Source of the DNA: a bacterium
Lineage (GTDB): Bacteria > Actinomycetota > Acidimicrobiia > Spongiisociales > UBA11373
DNA: 10,687 nucleotides
Direction: 5' to 3'
Assembly: GCA_013202595.1 (NCBI GenBank)
Contig: JABMPV010000061.1
Span: forward strand, 1-10,687
Below the pieces are notes generated by a model. It was given only the letters and a program-made list of their open reading frames with translations. It did no database searches and had not been told where the DNA came from. Positions 1-6,295 of this stretch are shown in pieces. The position numbers and the translations under genes were made by a program. Position 1 is the first letter of the stretch. The number at the start of each line of letters is the position of its first letter.

Positions 1-71
1 GCCAAATGGACCCACGACAACCAGCAAACACACCCATAACAGCTGGACCAACAACCGGGGCCCCGTCAGGG

Positions 72-815
72 TCAGGGGTCAATCCCGAACCAGCGTTTGA
101 GCACCGCGTCCCACTCGTGTGCTGCGACGGGAGTTTCCTCCCAGACATCGTCCCGCCGAAGCTTGATGCGATCGGAGAGCACCGTGACCCGATCGGGGCC
201 CATGTCCAGCAGTCGGGTGGCAAACGGCTTCTCGACCCAGCTGGTTCCATCCCGCTGGAGAGACCAACTCGATGGTTCGAAGTCGGCAAGCTCGACCGAC
301 CGTCGAATGAACCGGTATTGATCGACCCACTCGCCATCATCGAGTTCCTGCAGAACGACGGTGCCGTCCCCGGTGAACCGATAGGTACCGGAGCCTCCGT
401 CGAAGGGTTCGCCCGCGTCGAGAGGCAGCGGGCGGATGAACGAGTCACCGAACCCCACGTCGACGAGATACGGCCGGTCGATCATCACCTCGATCGTCGC
501 GTGATCCGGCTGCGGCGTGCCGGTCGGATCGTCGAGCAGCACGGTCGCCCCCAACAGCCGGGCGTCGAATCCCAGGGTGGTGAGGAGCGCGTGAAACGCC
601 CCGTTGAGCTCGTAACACCATCCACCCCTGGAGTGATCGACGATCTTGGAGATCGACCATCCGGTGTCGGTGCGAACGCCTCGTCGATGGAACACATGGA
701 GATTCTCGAACGGTACGGCCGTCAGGTGGGCACGTTGCAGCGTCTCCAGCGTGTCACGGTCGTTGCGCACATCACCGTCGAACCCGATCCGGGCGAGGTA
801 TGCAGCGGCATCCAT
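72..815 (-). CDS. nat: Arylamine N-acetyltransferase
   Basis: Cytosolic enzyme of the NAT family, which moves an acetyl group from acetyl-CoA to arylamines or hydrazines through a cysteine thioester. The 247-residue product is near, slightly below, the usual bacterial length. The N-terminal AYLARIGF and AVPFENL segments and the active-site motif RGGWCYELN are clear. The catalytic triad reads as Cys67, His105 (in DHATIEV) and Asp119 (in VDVGFGD), as expected for the family. I chose the ATG at 815 because the family N-terminus starts there; the in-frame ATG at 899 adds 28 residues that do not look like NAT. No Shine-Dalgarno is visible, but a TACCAT hexamer lies 8 nt upstream, so the mRNA may be leaderless. 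It lies 129 bp downstream of the MBL-rhodanese gene on the same strand. The physiological substrate cannot be read from the sequence. Confidence 0.93.
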   Translation of the reverse strand: MDAAAYLARIGFDGDVRNDRDTLETLQRAHLTAVPFENLHVFHRRGVRTDTGWSISKIVDHSRGGWCYELNGAFHALLTTLGFDARLLGATVLLDDPTGTPQPDHATIEVMIDRPYLVDVGFGDSFIRPLPLDAGEPFDGGSGTYRFTGDGTVVLQELDDGEWVDQYRFIRRSVELADFEPSSWSLQRDGTSWVEKPFATRLLDMGPDRVTVLSDRIKLRRDDVWEETPVAAHEWDAVLKRWFGIDP

Positions 816-823
816 AGTGCCGC

Positions 824-829
824 ATGGTA
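824..829 (-). promoter_or_regulatory. Candidate -10 box of the NAT gene
   Basis: TACCAT on the minus strand fits the actinobacterial TANNNT -10 pattern and ends 8 nt before the ATG at 815. That spacing would put transcription start at or next to the start codon, in keeping with the missing Shine-Dalgarno. No convincing -35 is seen. Read-through from the upstream MBL-rhodanese gene is the alternative, since the 129-bp gap shows no clear terminator. Confidence 0.3.
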
Positions 830-944
830 CGGGAAGGCTCCCGATCGCCGACGAGTTCGATCGAGACCAGGTTTCCTTGCCGAGCCAACGTCCAGACACC
901 CCAGCGAACGGCTTCGACCCAGGCGGTTTCGTACCCGCATGGGG

Positions 945-2321
945 TCAGCCGACATGCATCCGATCGGCCAGAGGCCTCCCCCGGTCGTCCCAGTCATCGA
1001 TGACGATCACCGGAATTCGGCCGCTCCGCGCCACGAAACCTGCCGCCACCGATGCCCGGTATCCGCTGGCGCAGTAGAGCCACACCTCATCGCCCGGATC
1101 ACCGGGCGGATCCTCCTTCGCCAGCCGCGAGACGTGCATGCCGATCGCACCGGGGAGATGTCCATCGGCGTACTCCACCGGGTCGCGAGCATCGACGAGA
1201 ACGCCCGGCGACGCATCGGCAACCGCGGCGAAGTCGGTGGCACGGACAGCTGCGAGCGGGCGCCCCCCGGACCGCCACGCGGCGAGGCCGTCGGTCACCG
1301 CGCCCACGACGGCGTCGTAGCCGATCCGGGCCAGTTGGAGACGTACCTGACCCACCTGTTCCGCACTCCCGACGAGGACGATGTCTCGGTTCCAGGGGAG
1401 CACCCACCCGATGTACTGGGCCGTGTCGTCGCGGGCCGGGATGCAGAGCGAACCGGGGATATGGCTCGCACCCCACTCGGCGCTCGATCGGAGATCGACC
1501 ACTTCTGCGTCGATCCCGGCGAGTTCATCGGGGTCGATCTCCAATAGCGGCGCGAGGTCGATCGGCTCTACGCCGGTGAGGTTGGCCGGTCCCATGTGGG
1601 TGTAGTACGCCGGGTGAAGCCGGTATGCGGCCACCTGGGTGCGGACAAAGGTGTCTATGTCGTCCTCGGTGAGGGCCGGGTTGCGGCCCCGCTCCAATCC
1701 GATCGTCGAGGTCAGATCGGCGACGGTGGACGCCGAACAGAACGACCCGGCGCCATGGGTAGGGACGACGAACGCCGACCCCGGGAGAGTGTCGGCGAGG
1801 TGGCGGACCGACCGGAACTGCTCGCGGGCCAGGGTGTCAGTGTGCTCGGGACCGAGGAGATCCGAGCGACCTACGGCGCCGACGAGCATCGATCCTCCGG
1901 AGAACACAGCCGCCGCACCGTCGGGGCCGACTAGTTCGTAGGACATGTGTTGGAAGGTGTGGCCCGGCGTGTGGACGGCACGTATTGCCCATCCGTCGGA
2001 GATCGGCCATTCCTGGCCATTGGCGATCTCAGTGTGCGGAAGCAAGGCACCACTGCCTTCCGGGAGCACATACTCGGCTCCGTGATGCCTCGCGAGGAGG
2101 TGTCCGCCGGTCACGTAGTCGTTGTGGATGTGGGTCTCGAAGACGGCGAGCAGCCGTACTCCACCGAGTGCCGCCGACATCCGCTCGATGTCGCGTTGCG
2201 GATCGATGACGACGGCCCGACTTCCGACGATCGCCGCATATGAATGATCGCCGAGATCGGGGGTGCCGATCTGCACGACGGTCACGGCGGGGTCCCCGCC
2301 GTCGATGAAGATCCGGTGCAC
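945..2321 (-). CDS. MBL-fold hydrolase with two rhodanese domains
   Basis: Domain order in 458 residues is a metallo-beta-lactamase fold (about 1-245), rhodanese 1 (about 262-352) and rhodanese 2 (about 362-455). This architecture belongs to the persulfide dioxygenase/CstB-related group that handles glutathione or low-molecular-weight persulfides in the cytoplasm. Visible MBL elements are THIHNDY (His64, His66, Asp68), HTPGHT (His117, His121) and PTHG (His189). Rhodanese 2 has an intact catalytic loop, CASGYR, with Cys417. Rhodanese 1 has VGSAEQ at that place and no cysteine, so it is probably non-catalytic. The MBL site also departs from ETHE1: Tyr69 replaces a His, and GGS (142-144) replaces the TGD that supplies the iron-binding Asp. 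The GTG at 2321 was chosen because GGAGGA lies 7 nt upstream; an in-frame GTG at 2336 would place that GGAGGA inside the gene. The architecture is certain; the exact reaction is not. Confidence 0.9.
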   Translation of the reverse strand: MHRIFIDGGDPAVTVVQIGTPDLGDHSYAAIVGSRAVVIDPQRDIERMSAALGGVRLLAVFETHIHNDYVTGGHLLARHHGAEYVLPEGSGALLPHTEIANGQEWPISDGWAIRAVHTPGHTFQHMSYELVGPDGAAAVFSGGSMLVGAVGRSDLLGPEHTDTLAREQFRSVRHLADTLPGSAFVVPTHGAGSFCSASTVADLTSTIGLERGRNPALTEDDIDTFVRTQVAAYRLHPAYYTHMGPANLTGVEPIDLAPLLEIDPDELAGIDAEVVDLRSSAEWGASHIPGSLCIPARDDTAQYIGWVLPWNRDIVLVGSAEQVGQVRLQLARIGYDAVVGAVTDGLAAWRSGGRPLAAVRATDFAAVADASPGVLVDARDPVEYADGHLPGAIGMHVSRLAKEDPPGDPGDEVWLYCASGYRASVAAGFVARSGRIPVIVIDDWDDRGRPLADRMHVG

Positions 2322-2359
2322 GATGCTGTCCTCCACTGGCCGCCGATGTGCCGTTCCTG

Positions 2360-2365
2360 ACCCTA
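2360..2365 (-). promoter_or_regulatory. Candidate -10 of the MBL-rhodanese gene
   Basis: TAGGGT on the minus strand fits TANNNT. It would give a start near 2353 and a leader of about 30 nt that includes the GGAGGA ribosome site before the GTG at 2321. A TTCCGG 18 nt upstream is only a weak -35. This is one side of the 210-bp divergent region 2322-2531, which holds no gene. Confidence 0.33.
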
Positions 2366-2477
2366 GATCGATCGGTGACGAAGCCGGAACCCCGCGGGAG
2401 CCTCAGTTGGGTCGACCTGAAGCGGCCCGGGATGGTGGACGAACCGGGACCCTGGAAGTCTCCCCGATCCCGACGCC

Positions 2478-2483
2478 TAAGAT
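2478..2483 (+). promoter_or_regulatory. Candidate -10 of the methyltransferase gene
   Basis: TAAGAT on the plus strand is a good TANNNT match. Transcription from about 2490 would leave a leader near 40 nt ending in AGGAG (2519-2523), 8 nt before the ATG at 2532. The leader is too short for a SAM or cobalamin riboswitch, and I see no such structure. No good -35 is visible. Confidence 0.35.
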
Positions 2484-2531
2484 GCCGCGCGGGCCGTCGA
2501 GCACGTCGGGGCCATGGCAGGAGTCGATGAC

Positions 2532-3422
2532 ATGAATGGTTTTCTCGAGACTGTGCGCGGAGCCGGAATCCTGGTCGGCGACGGAGCCTGGGGAACCGCC
2601 CTCATGGCGCGCGGCCTCGAATCGGGAACATGCCCCGAGTCCGTGAATCTCGAAGCTCCGGAGATCCTCGGCGACATCGCATCGCTCTACCTGGATGCGG
2701 GTGCCCAGATCATCACCACCAACACCTTCGGGGCGTCGTCTCTCAAACTCGCCCACTACGGCCTCGAAGACCGCGCCGGGGACATCAATCGGAGCGCCGT
2801 GGAGGCCGTCCGTTCGGCCATCGGCGATGGTGCGTATATCTCGGGCTCAGTAGGGCCCACCGGCAGGATGCTCAAGCCGTACGGCGATGCCGACCCCGAC
2901 GAGATCTCTGAGTCCTACCTCGGCCAGATCGGTGCGCTCATCGAAGCCGGGGCGGATGTGATCTGTGTGGAGACCATGATGGACTTGAGCGAAGCCCAGC
3001 TTGCGATCAGGACGGCGCGGTCGCTCTCCACCGAGATCCCGGTCATCGCGACCATGACCTTCAACGCCACTCCAAGGGGCTTCTTCACGATCATGGGTAA
3101 CTCGATCGAGCAGGCGGTCGCCGGCCTCGAGGACGCCGGAGCCGATCTCGTCGGAACCAATTGCGGCAACGGCATCGAGAAGATGGTCGAAATCGCACGG
3201 GAGTTCGATCGCACCACGAACCTGCCGATCGTCGTTCAGAGCAATGCCGGTCTGCCCGAGACCCGCGCCGAAACGGTCGTGTACCCGGAGACCCCGGAAT
3301 TCATGGCCGTTCATGCCGGGCAGTTGACGGATATCGGGGTAGCCGTCATCGGCGGCTGTTGCGGAACCGGACCGGACCACATTCGGGCGTTTCGGGACGT
3401 GGTCGACGACCATCCGGGTTGA
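2532..3422 (+). CDS. Homocysteine S-methyltransferase family protein
   Basis: Cytosolic zinc-dependent methyltransferase of the homocysteine S-methyltransferase/MetH N-terminal/BHMT family, a TIM barrel that moves a methyl group to homocysteine or a related thiol. The 296 residues cover one such domain. Visible elements are GDGAWGTAL (17-25), NLEAPE (39-44), TTNTFGAS (62-69), GSVGPTGR (105-112), VETMMD (146-151), GTNCGNG with Cys211, and GGCCGTGPDHI with Cys276-Cys277. Those three cysteines are the expected zinc ligands. No cobalamin-binding, folate or reactivation domain of full MetH is present. It could therefore use a methyl donor such as S-methylmethionine, SAM or a betaine directly, or act with a separate corrinoid protein. 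The ATG at 2532 has AGGAG 8 nt upstream; the in-frame ATG at 2514 has no such site. It is divergent from the MBL-rhodanese gene, so a shared sulfur-metabolism theme is possible but inferred. Confidence 0.88.
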   Translation: MNGFLETVRGAGILVGDGAWGTALMARGLESGTCPESVNLEAPEILGDIASLYLDAGAQIITTNTFGASSLKLAHYGLEDRAGDINRSAVEAVRSAIGDGAYISGSVGPTGRMLKPYGDADPDEISESYLGQIGALIEAGADVICVETMMDLSEAQLAIRTARSLSTEIPVIATMTFNATPRGFFTIMGNSIEQAVAGLEDAGADLVGTNCGNGIEKMVEIAREFDRTTNLPIVVQSNAGLPETRAETVVYPETPEFMAVHAGQLTDIGVAVIGGCCGTGPDHIRAFRDVVDDHPG

Positions 3423-3455
3423 CGGCTGACGGCTGACGTCGGCGTCGGCGTCGGC
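3420..3455. repeat. Two abutting short tandem repeats at a stop codon
   Basis: TGACGGC occurs at 3420-3426 and 3427-3433 and is followed by TGACGTC. The hexamer GTCGGC then occurs three times at 3438-3455. The stop codon of the methyltransferase is the first TGA of the first unit. The rest of the gap to 3519 holds no gene and no convincing terminator, although two convergent genes meet here. Confidence 0.75.
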
Positions 3456-3519
3456 CCGACCGTTCCCCCGGCACTTCGTGATCAAACTGCATCAGTGAGT
3501 GGCCAACCGAGGTGACCCC

Positions 3520-3960
3520 TCAGAAGAGCCCCGCCTGCCGCTGGAGGTCGCGAATGTAAGAGACGATTGCGGAGATCTCTGCGTCCGACACGCCCTCGAT
3601 GGCCGGCATCGGTCCGAAATCCCAATGATGCGGTCGCACACCGTTGCGAGCAGCCAGAAGGAACGCTGCATCGGAGTGATGGTTCGGTACGTAGTAGTCG
3701 TGGATCAGCGGTGGGCCCAAGTCGGTCCCTCCGGCCCGATCTCCGTGACACCGGGCGCAATTGGCCTGGAACAGCGCCTCGCCTGCGGCCACGTCACCCT
3801 CGCTCTCGACCGATGAGGGGATGCTCCCGCCGGGCACGAGACTGATGCCAATGCCAATCACAACAACAGCGGCGGCGACCGCCCAGAGATAGATCCAACG
3901 GCTCTGCGGAGGCTTCCCGGAACTCCGGTCTCTCGATGATCTCTTCCTCTGTCGACTCAC
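3520..3960 (-). CDS. Membrane-anchored single-heme cytochrome c
   Basis: Class I c-type cytochrome of 146 residues. A very basic N-terminus (1-21) precedes one hydrophobic helix (about 22-42). The heme domain follows, with CARCH (Cys68, Cys71, His72) as heme attachment site and Met118 in GPMPAIEG as likely sixth ligand. The final helix SDAEISAIVSYIRDL is typical of the fold. The basic head and uncleaved helix suggest that the heme domain sits outside the membrane. The GTG at 3960 is well supported: GGGGGAGG (3966-3973) lies 5 nt upstream. It is divergent from a second cytochrome c and next to the copper genes. Electron transfer is certain as a role; the partner is unknown. It contains an unusual number of His residues (HDYY, NHHSD, PHHWDFG) between the heme motif and the Met, which could bind metal, but that is inference. 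Confidence 0.9.
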   Translation of the reverse strand: MSRQRKRSSRDRSSGKPPQSRWIYLWAVAAAVVVIGIGISLVPGGSIPSSVESEGDVAAGEALFQANCARCHGDRAGGTDLGPPLIHDYYVPNHHSDAAFLLAARNGVRPHHWDFGPMPAIEGVSDAEISAIVSYIRDLQRQAGLF

Positions 3961-3990
3961 CTATGCCTCCCCCTTCGATCTTGTGAGCCA

Positions 3991-4029
3991 CGACCGTACC
4001 CGCACCGCCAGCTTGAGTGAGTACGGTCG
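3991..4029. promoter_or_regulatory. Divergent promoter with 9-bp inverted repeat
   Basis: CGACCGTAC (3991-3999) and GTACGGTCG (4021-4029) are perfect inverted copies separated by 21 nt, between the two cytochrome starts. Each arm contains TACGGT in the outward direction, a TANNNT -10 match for the gene on that side. The plus-strand copy ends 6 nt before the GTG at 4034, which fits a leaderless mRNA. The minus-strand copy would give a leader of about 25 nt that includes GGGGGAGG. The symmetry could mark a shared operator or just two mirrored -10 regions. Confidence 0.45.
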
Positions 4030-4033
4030 ACCT

Positions 4034-4507
4034 GTGTCAATCAACCGGGGGATCAGCGCACTCCGCATCGTTCTCGCGTTTGCCATCGTTGCCCTACTCG
4101 TGACTTCGTCTGGTTGCGGCACCACGTCCACCGCGAGCGTGACTGCCAGAGGATCTGTCCCTCCCCTGGTCGATGCACTGGTGGCGGCAGGTCGACCTCT
4201 CTACGACGCCAACTGCGCATCGTGTCACGGACTCGACGGAGAGGGAGAGCCCGATTGGAAGACACCGAGAGCCGACGGGTCCTATCGTCCCCCGCCTCAC
4301 GATGCGTCGGGCCATACGTGGCACCACTCCGATCGAGTCCTCATCGAGCTAATTGCCGAGGGCAGCGACTTCGCCCAATCGCGAATGCCTGCATTTGACA
4401 GCATCCTCGATGACGGGCAGATCATCGCGATCCTGGAGTACATCAAGACATGGTGGGGGCCTGAAGAGCGAGACTTCCAGTGGGGCGTCTCACAGCAGGA
4501 CGCGTGA
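4034..4507 (+). CDS. Lipoprotein single-heme cytochrome c
   Basis: Secreted class I cytochrome c of 157 residues. The signal region has Arg5 and Arg11, a hydrophobic core (about 12-24) and a lipobox-like SSGC with Cys28 as lipid anchor. The heme site is CASCH (Cys61, Cys64, His65), and Met118 in RMPAF is the likely axial ligand. A PPPHDASGHTWHHSD stretch (87-100) is rich in His; from memory, similar GHTWHH segments occur in cytochromes near copper genes of other phyla. The GTG at 4034 was chosen because it starts a normal lipoprotein signal. The GTG at 3983 adds 17 non-signal residues and would run through the inverted repeat. No Shine-Dalgarno is seen, and a TACGGT 6 nt upstream suggests leaderless translation. 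It is convergent with copCD. Role: electron transfer on the outer face of the membrane; the partner is unknown. Confidence 0.87.
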   Translation: MSINRGISALRIVLAFAIVALLVTSSGCGTTSTASVTARGSVPPLVDALVAAGRPLYDANCASCHGLDGEGEPDWKTPRADGSYRPPPHDASGHTWHHSDRVLIELIAEGSDFAQSRMPAFDSILDDGQIIAILEYIKTWWGPEERDFQWGVSQQDA

Positions 4508-4516
4508 CGGCGACTG

Positions 4517-4543
4517 CCTCCGTGACCGGGCTGAACCCGGAGG
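4517..4543. terminator. Possible bidirectional terminator hairpin
   Basis: Between convergent stops, CCGGG (4526-4530) and CCCGG (4536-4540) form a 5-bp stem with a CTGAA loop. An alternative outer stem pairs CCTCCG (4517-4522) with CGGAGG (4538-4543). No T-run follows on either strand, so efficiency is doubtful. Confidence 0.4.
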
Positions 4544-4563
4544 GGCCGGGGAACGCCAACCGA

Positions 4564-6063
4564 TCAGGCCGACAACCCCACGAGGATCCCGGTAGCCAGG
4601 GCCGCACCGACGAGGATCACGCTCTCGACCCTCATGGTCGCCGCCAGATTCCGGGCATCGACAGAATGGTCGGCGTCCAGACTCAGTCTCGGGATGAGAA
4701 CCCGGTGGTTGTATCCGCCGATCGCTCCCGCCACTCCCACCAGTGCAAGCTTCGCCAAGAGCATTCTGCCCCAGGGCGTGGCAAAGAGGTCAGCCGGCGA
4801 ATCGGCGATCAGCAGCGACAGAACGGCACCGGCGAAGCCGGTGAACACGACCGCGACGGCGGCAACCACAGAGAACGGCAGGACGATACGAGCGGCATCT
4901 AGCGGCTGCCGGCTCCGCTGACGGCCGACCAGGATGCGCGCCAGCATCACGACTCCACCTACCCAGGTGGCTGCTGCGGCAACATGCACACCCGCTGAGA
5001 ACCTCACCAACAACGCAGGGCCTACCGAAGCCGTGTGCCCGTCGAAGAGGAACGACATGACGATCAAGGCGGCCCCGGCAAGGGCGACCGGTGATGCGGC
5101 CACGTTCAGCCGCTCGCGTGGTGGGGCGACCGCCGCAACTGCGCCAGGCGCACCCACAGGCAGCGATGGCCTCGAGGGCTCGGCGCTCGGGTGAGCAGCA
5201 GCGACCCTGGTCGTGATGGTCCTGGTCCCCATGAGCAGGGCGGTGCCGCCCAGGAGGCGCAGCAGCAGCGCGGTGCCGAAACTCCCCGACGCCGCCGCAA
5301 CCAGCGAGGACGGAGCCAGGGCAGACCAGAATCCACCGCCGCTGAAGATCAGCGACTGGGAAAGCAATTCGATCGGGACGGCAAGTATCAGAGCCAGACC
5401 GGCTCTCCGTGACCAGAAGGCAATCATCCGGGCTTCGCGACGCGAGCCTTCGAATACAACAGAGGCGAAGACCAGCGAGCCGATCCCCAGCAGGGCGGCC
5501 ACAATGGTCCCGCCTCGAGCCAGGATTCCGAGCCAATCACCAATTGCCGTGGATTGCTCACTCGCCACCGAGTCCAACAGACTGCCCTCAAGGGCTACAA
5601 CCGGGTTCTCGTCATCCGGAGCCGCCAAGCCTGTCACGTCGGCCGCGGCCAGGGCGTCATCGGGAGGATCGGCGATGGCCGCCGATTGGGCGGCCGCTAC
5701 TGCGAACTCCACCCCACCTGTCGAGGGATGAGCGTCGCCGGCACGCATTGACCAGGTGAGGGCATAGGGCCCGGCGTCGAGCGGCTCTGCGAGGCTCACG
5801 GTGACCTCGGTTTCCGAGACGATCTCGATCGTCGTCGGGATCACTTCCCCCGACGCGTCATAGAGGACCAGACCATCGCCGGCGGGCACCGCGGCCACAG
5901 AGAACTCGAGGTGGAGTTCCTGCAGGGGAGTCTCGACGACATCTCCGTTGGCTGGATCGCTCGCCGTGAGATCGACATGTGCCCACGCGGGAGCCGCCAG
6001 CAGCATCATCATCATCGTTGCGACGAGCGCAACCAGCACGACGAGCCGACGGGATGACTTCAC
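4564..6063 (-). CDS. CopC-CopD fusion copper protein
   Basis: A 499-residue fusion of a periplasmic-type copper-binding CopC domain and the polytopic CopD domain. A signal peptide (1-28, ending AWA) with a run of four Met precedes HVDLTASDPANG. Cleavage there leaves His29 as the new N-terminus, the first ligand of the CopC Cu(II) site; Asp110 and His112 in AGDAHPSTGG supply the others. A linker (about 125-170) leads to about eight membrane helices between 176 and 497. CopD landmarks are DGHTASVGP (His343) and VHVAAAATWVGG (His360). Role: copper binding outside the membrane and transfer across or within it; CopD direction is not settled in the literature. The GTG at 6063 was chosen because the signal peptide starts there, with AGGAAG about 10 nt upstream. 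The reading frame stays open to 6345 but codes for nothing recognisable. It is divergent from the MerR gene. Confidence 0.92.
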   Translation of the reverse strand: MKSSRRLVVLVALVATMMMMLLAAPAWAHVDLTASDPANGDVVETPLQELHLEFSVAAVPAGDGLVLYDASGEVIPTTIEIVSETEVTVSLAEPLDAGPYALTWSMRAGDAHPSTGGVEFAVAAAQSAAIADPPDDALAAADVTGLAAPDDENPVVALEGSLLDSVASEQSTAIGDWLGILARGGTIVAALLGIGSLVFASVVFEGSRREARMIAFWSRRAGLALILAVPIELLSQSLIFSGGGFWSALAPSSLVAAASGSFGTALLLRLLGGTALLMGTRTITTRVAAAHPSAEPSRPSLPVGAPGAVAAVAPPRERLNVAASPVALAGAALIVMSFLFDGHTASVGPALLVRFSAGVHVAAAATWVGGVVMLARILVGRQRSRQPLDAARIVLPFSVVAAVAVVFTGFAGAVLSLLIADSPADLFATPWGRMLLAKLALVGVAGAIGGYNHRVLIPRLSLDADHSVDARNLAATMRVESVILVGAALATGILVGLSA

Positions 6064-6193
6064 AATCGCGCTGCTTCCTCTGCTGGTCGAAATTGGATCT
6101 GACCCGCTGCAACGCGGGAGAACGGTCAACCTAGCCGGGAGTCCGGATCCTCCCCGGCCTTTGTCGATCGATCCTGAGCGGGTTCCCAGGATC
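6064..6193 (-). promoter_or_regulatory. Upstream region of copCD with dyads
   Basis: No gene lies in the 232 bp between copCD and the MerR gene. Toward copCD, TAGGTT (6128-6133, minus strand) is a possible -10. TTGACC (6124-6129, minus strand) resembles a -35, followed by the dyad CCCGC-N6-GCGGG (6103-6118), but no good -10 stands at the right distance. A perfect 7-bp inverted repeat, GATCCTG (6170-6176) and CAGGATC (6187-6193), lies further upstream. The palindrome found before the ATPase gene is absent here, so copCD may answer to another regulator. Confidence 0.3.
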
Positions 6194-6270
6194 ACCCGCC
6201 GATCCGTGCCCGTCACCACCTCCGAATCCCGGATCGGTCGGTCCTTCACCACTCCACCCTCCACCCAACC

Positions 6271-6288
6271 GGAAGGTCCCGGTACGCT
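6271..6288 (+). promoter_or_regulatory. Candidate promoter of the MerR gene
   Basis: TACGCT (6283-6288) fits TANNNT and ends 7 nt before the ATG at 6296, consistent with a leaderless mRNA; no Shine-Dalgarno is seen. GGAAGGTC (6271-6278), just upstream, repeats the half-site and flank found in the ATPase operator (9059-9066). Self-regulation through a half-site is possible, but the full palindrome is missing. Confidence 0.35.
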
Positions 6289-6295
6289 CCACTCC

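Noticed and set aside
1..41. Hydrophobic minus-strand reading (LLVQLLWVCLLVVVGPFG) at the left edge
   Set aside because: It could be the start of a small membrane protein but needs a TTG start without a ribosome site and runs off the window; too little to call.
56..65. CGGGGCCCCG palindrome just after the NAT stop
   Set aside because: It has no loop and no T-run, so it does not make a terminator; chance palindromes are common at this GC content.
816..899. N-terminal extension of the NAT gene to the ATG at 899
   Set aside because: The added 28 residues do not resemble the family, while the ATG at 815 begins exactly at the conserved N-terminus.
6..1547. A 513-codon plus-strand open frame across the NAT and MBL-rhodanese genes
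   Set aside because: It is antisense to two genes with intact catalytic motifs, has low-complexity Arg/Pro-rich content and no recognisable domain; long antisense frames are common at this GC content.
2322..2336. GTG at 2336 as start of the MBL-rhodanese gene
   Set aside because: The GGAGGA ribosome site would fall inside the gene; the GTG at 2321 has it at a normal distance.
2847..3485. 212-codon minus-strand frame within the methyltransferase region
   Set aside because: It is the antisense shadow of a conserved gene, with no motif and no ribosome site.
3983..4033. GTG at 3983 as start of the lipoprotein cytochrome
   Set aside because: It would add 17 residues ahead of a normal lipoprotein signal, leave only 22 bp between divergent starts and run through the inverted repeat.
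5948..6295. 116-codon extension upstream of the MerR start
   Set aside because: It overlaps copCD antisense, and MerR proteins begin at MHIGELA; nothing in the extension resembles a fused domain.
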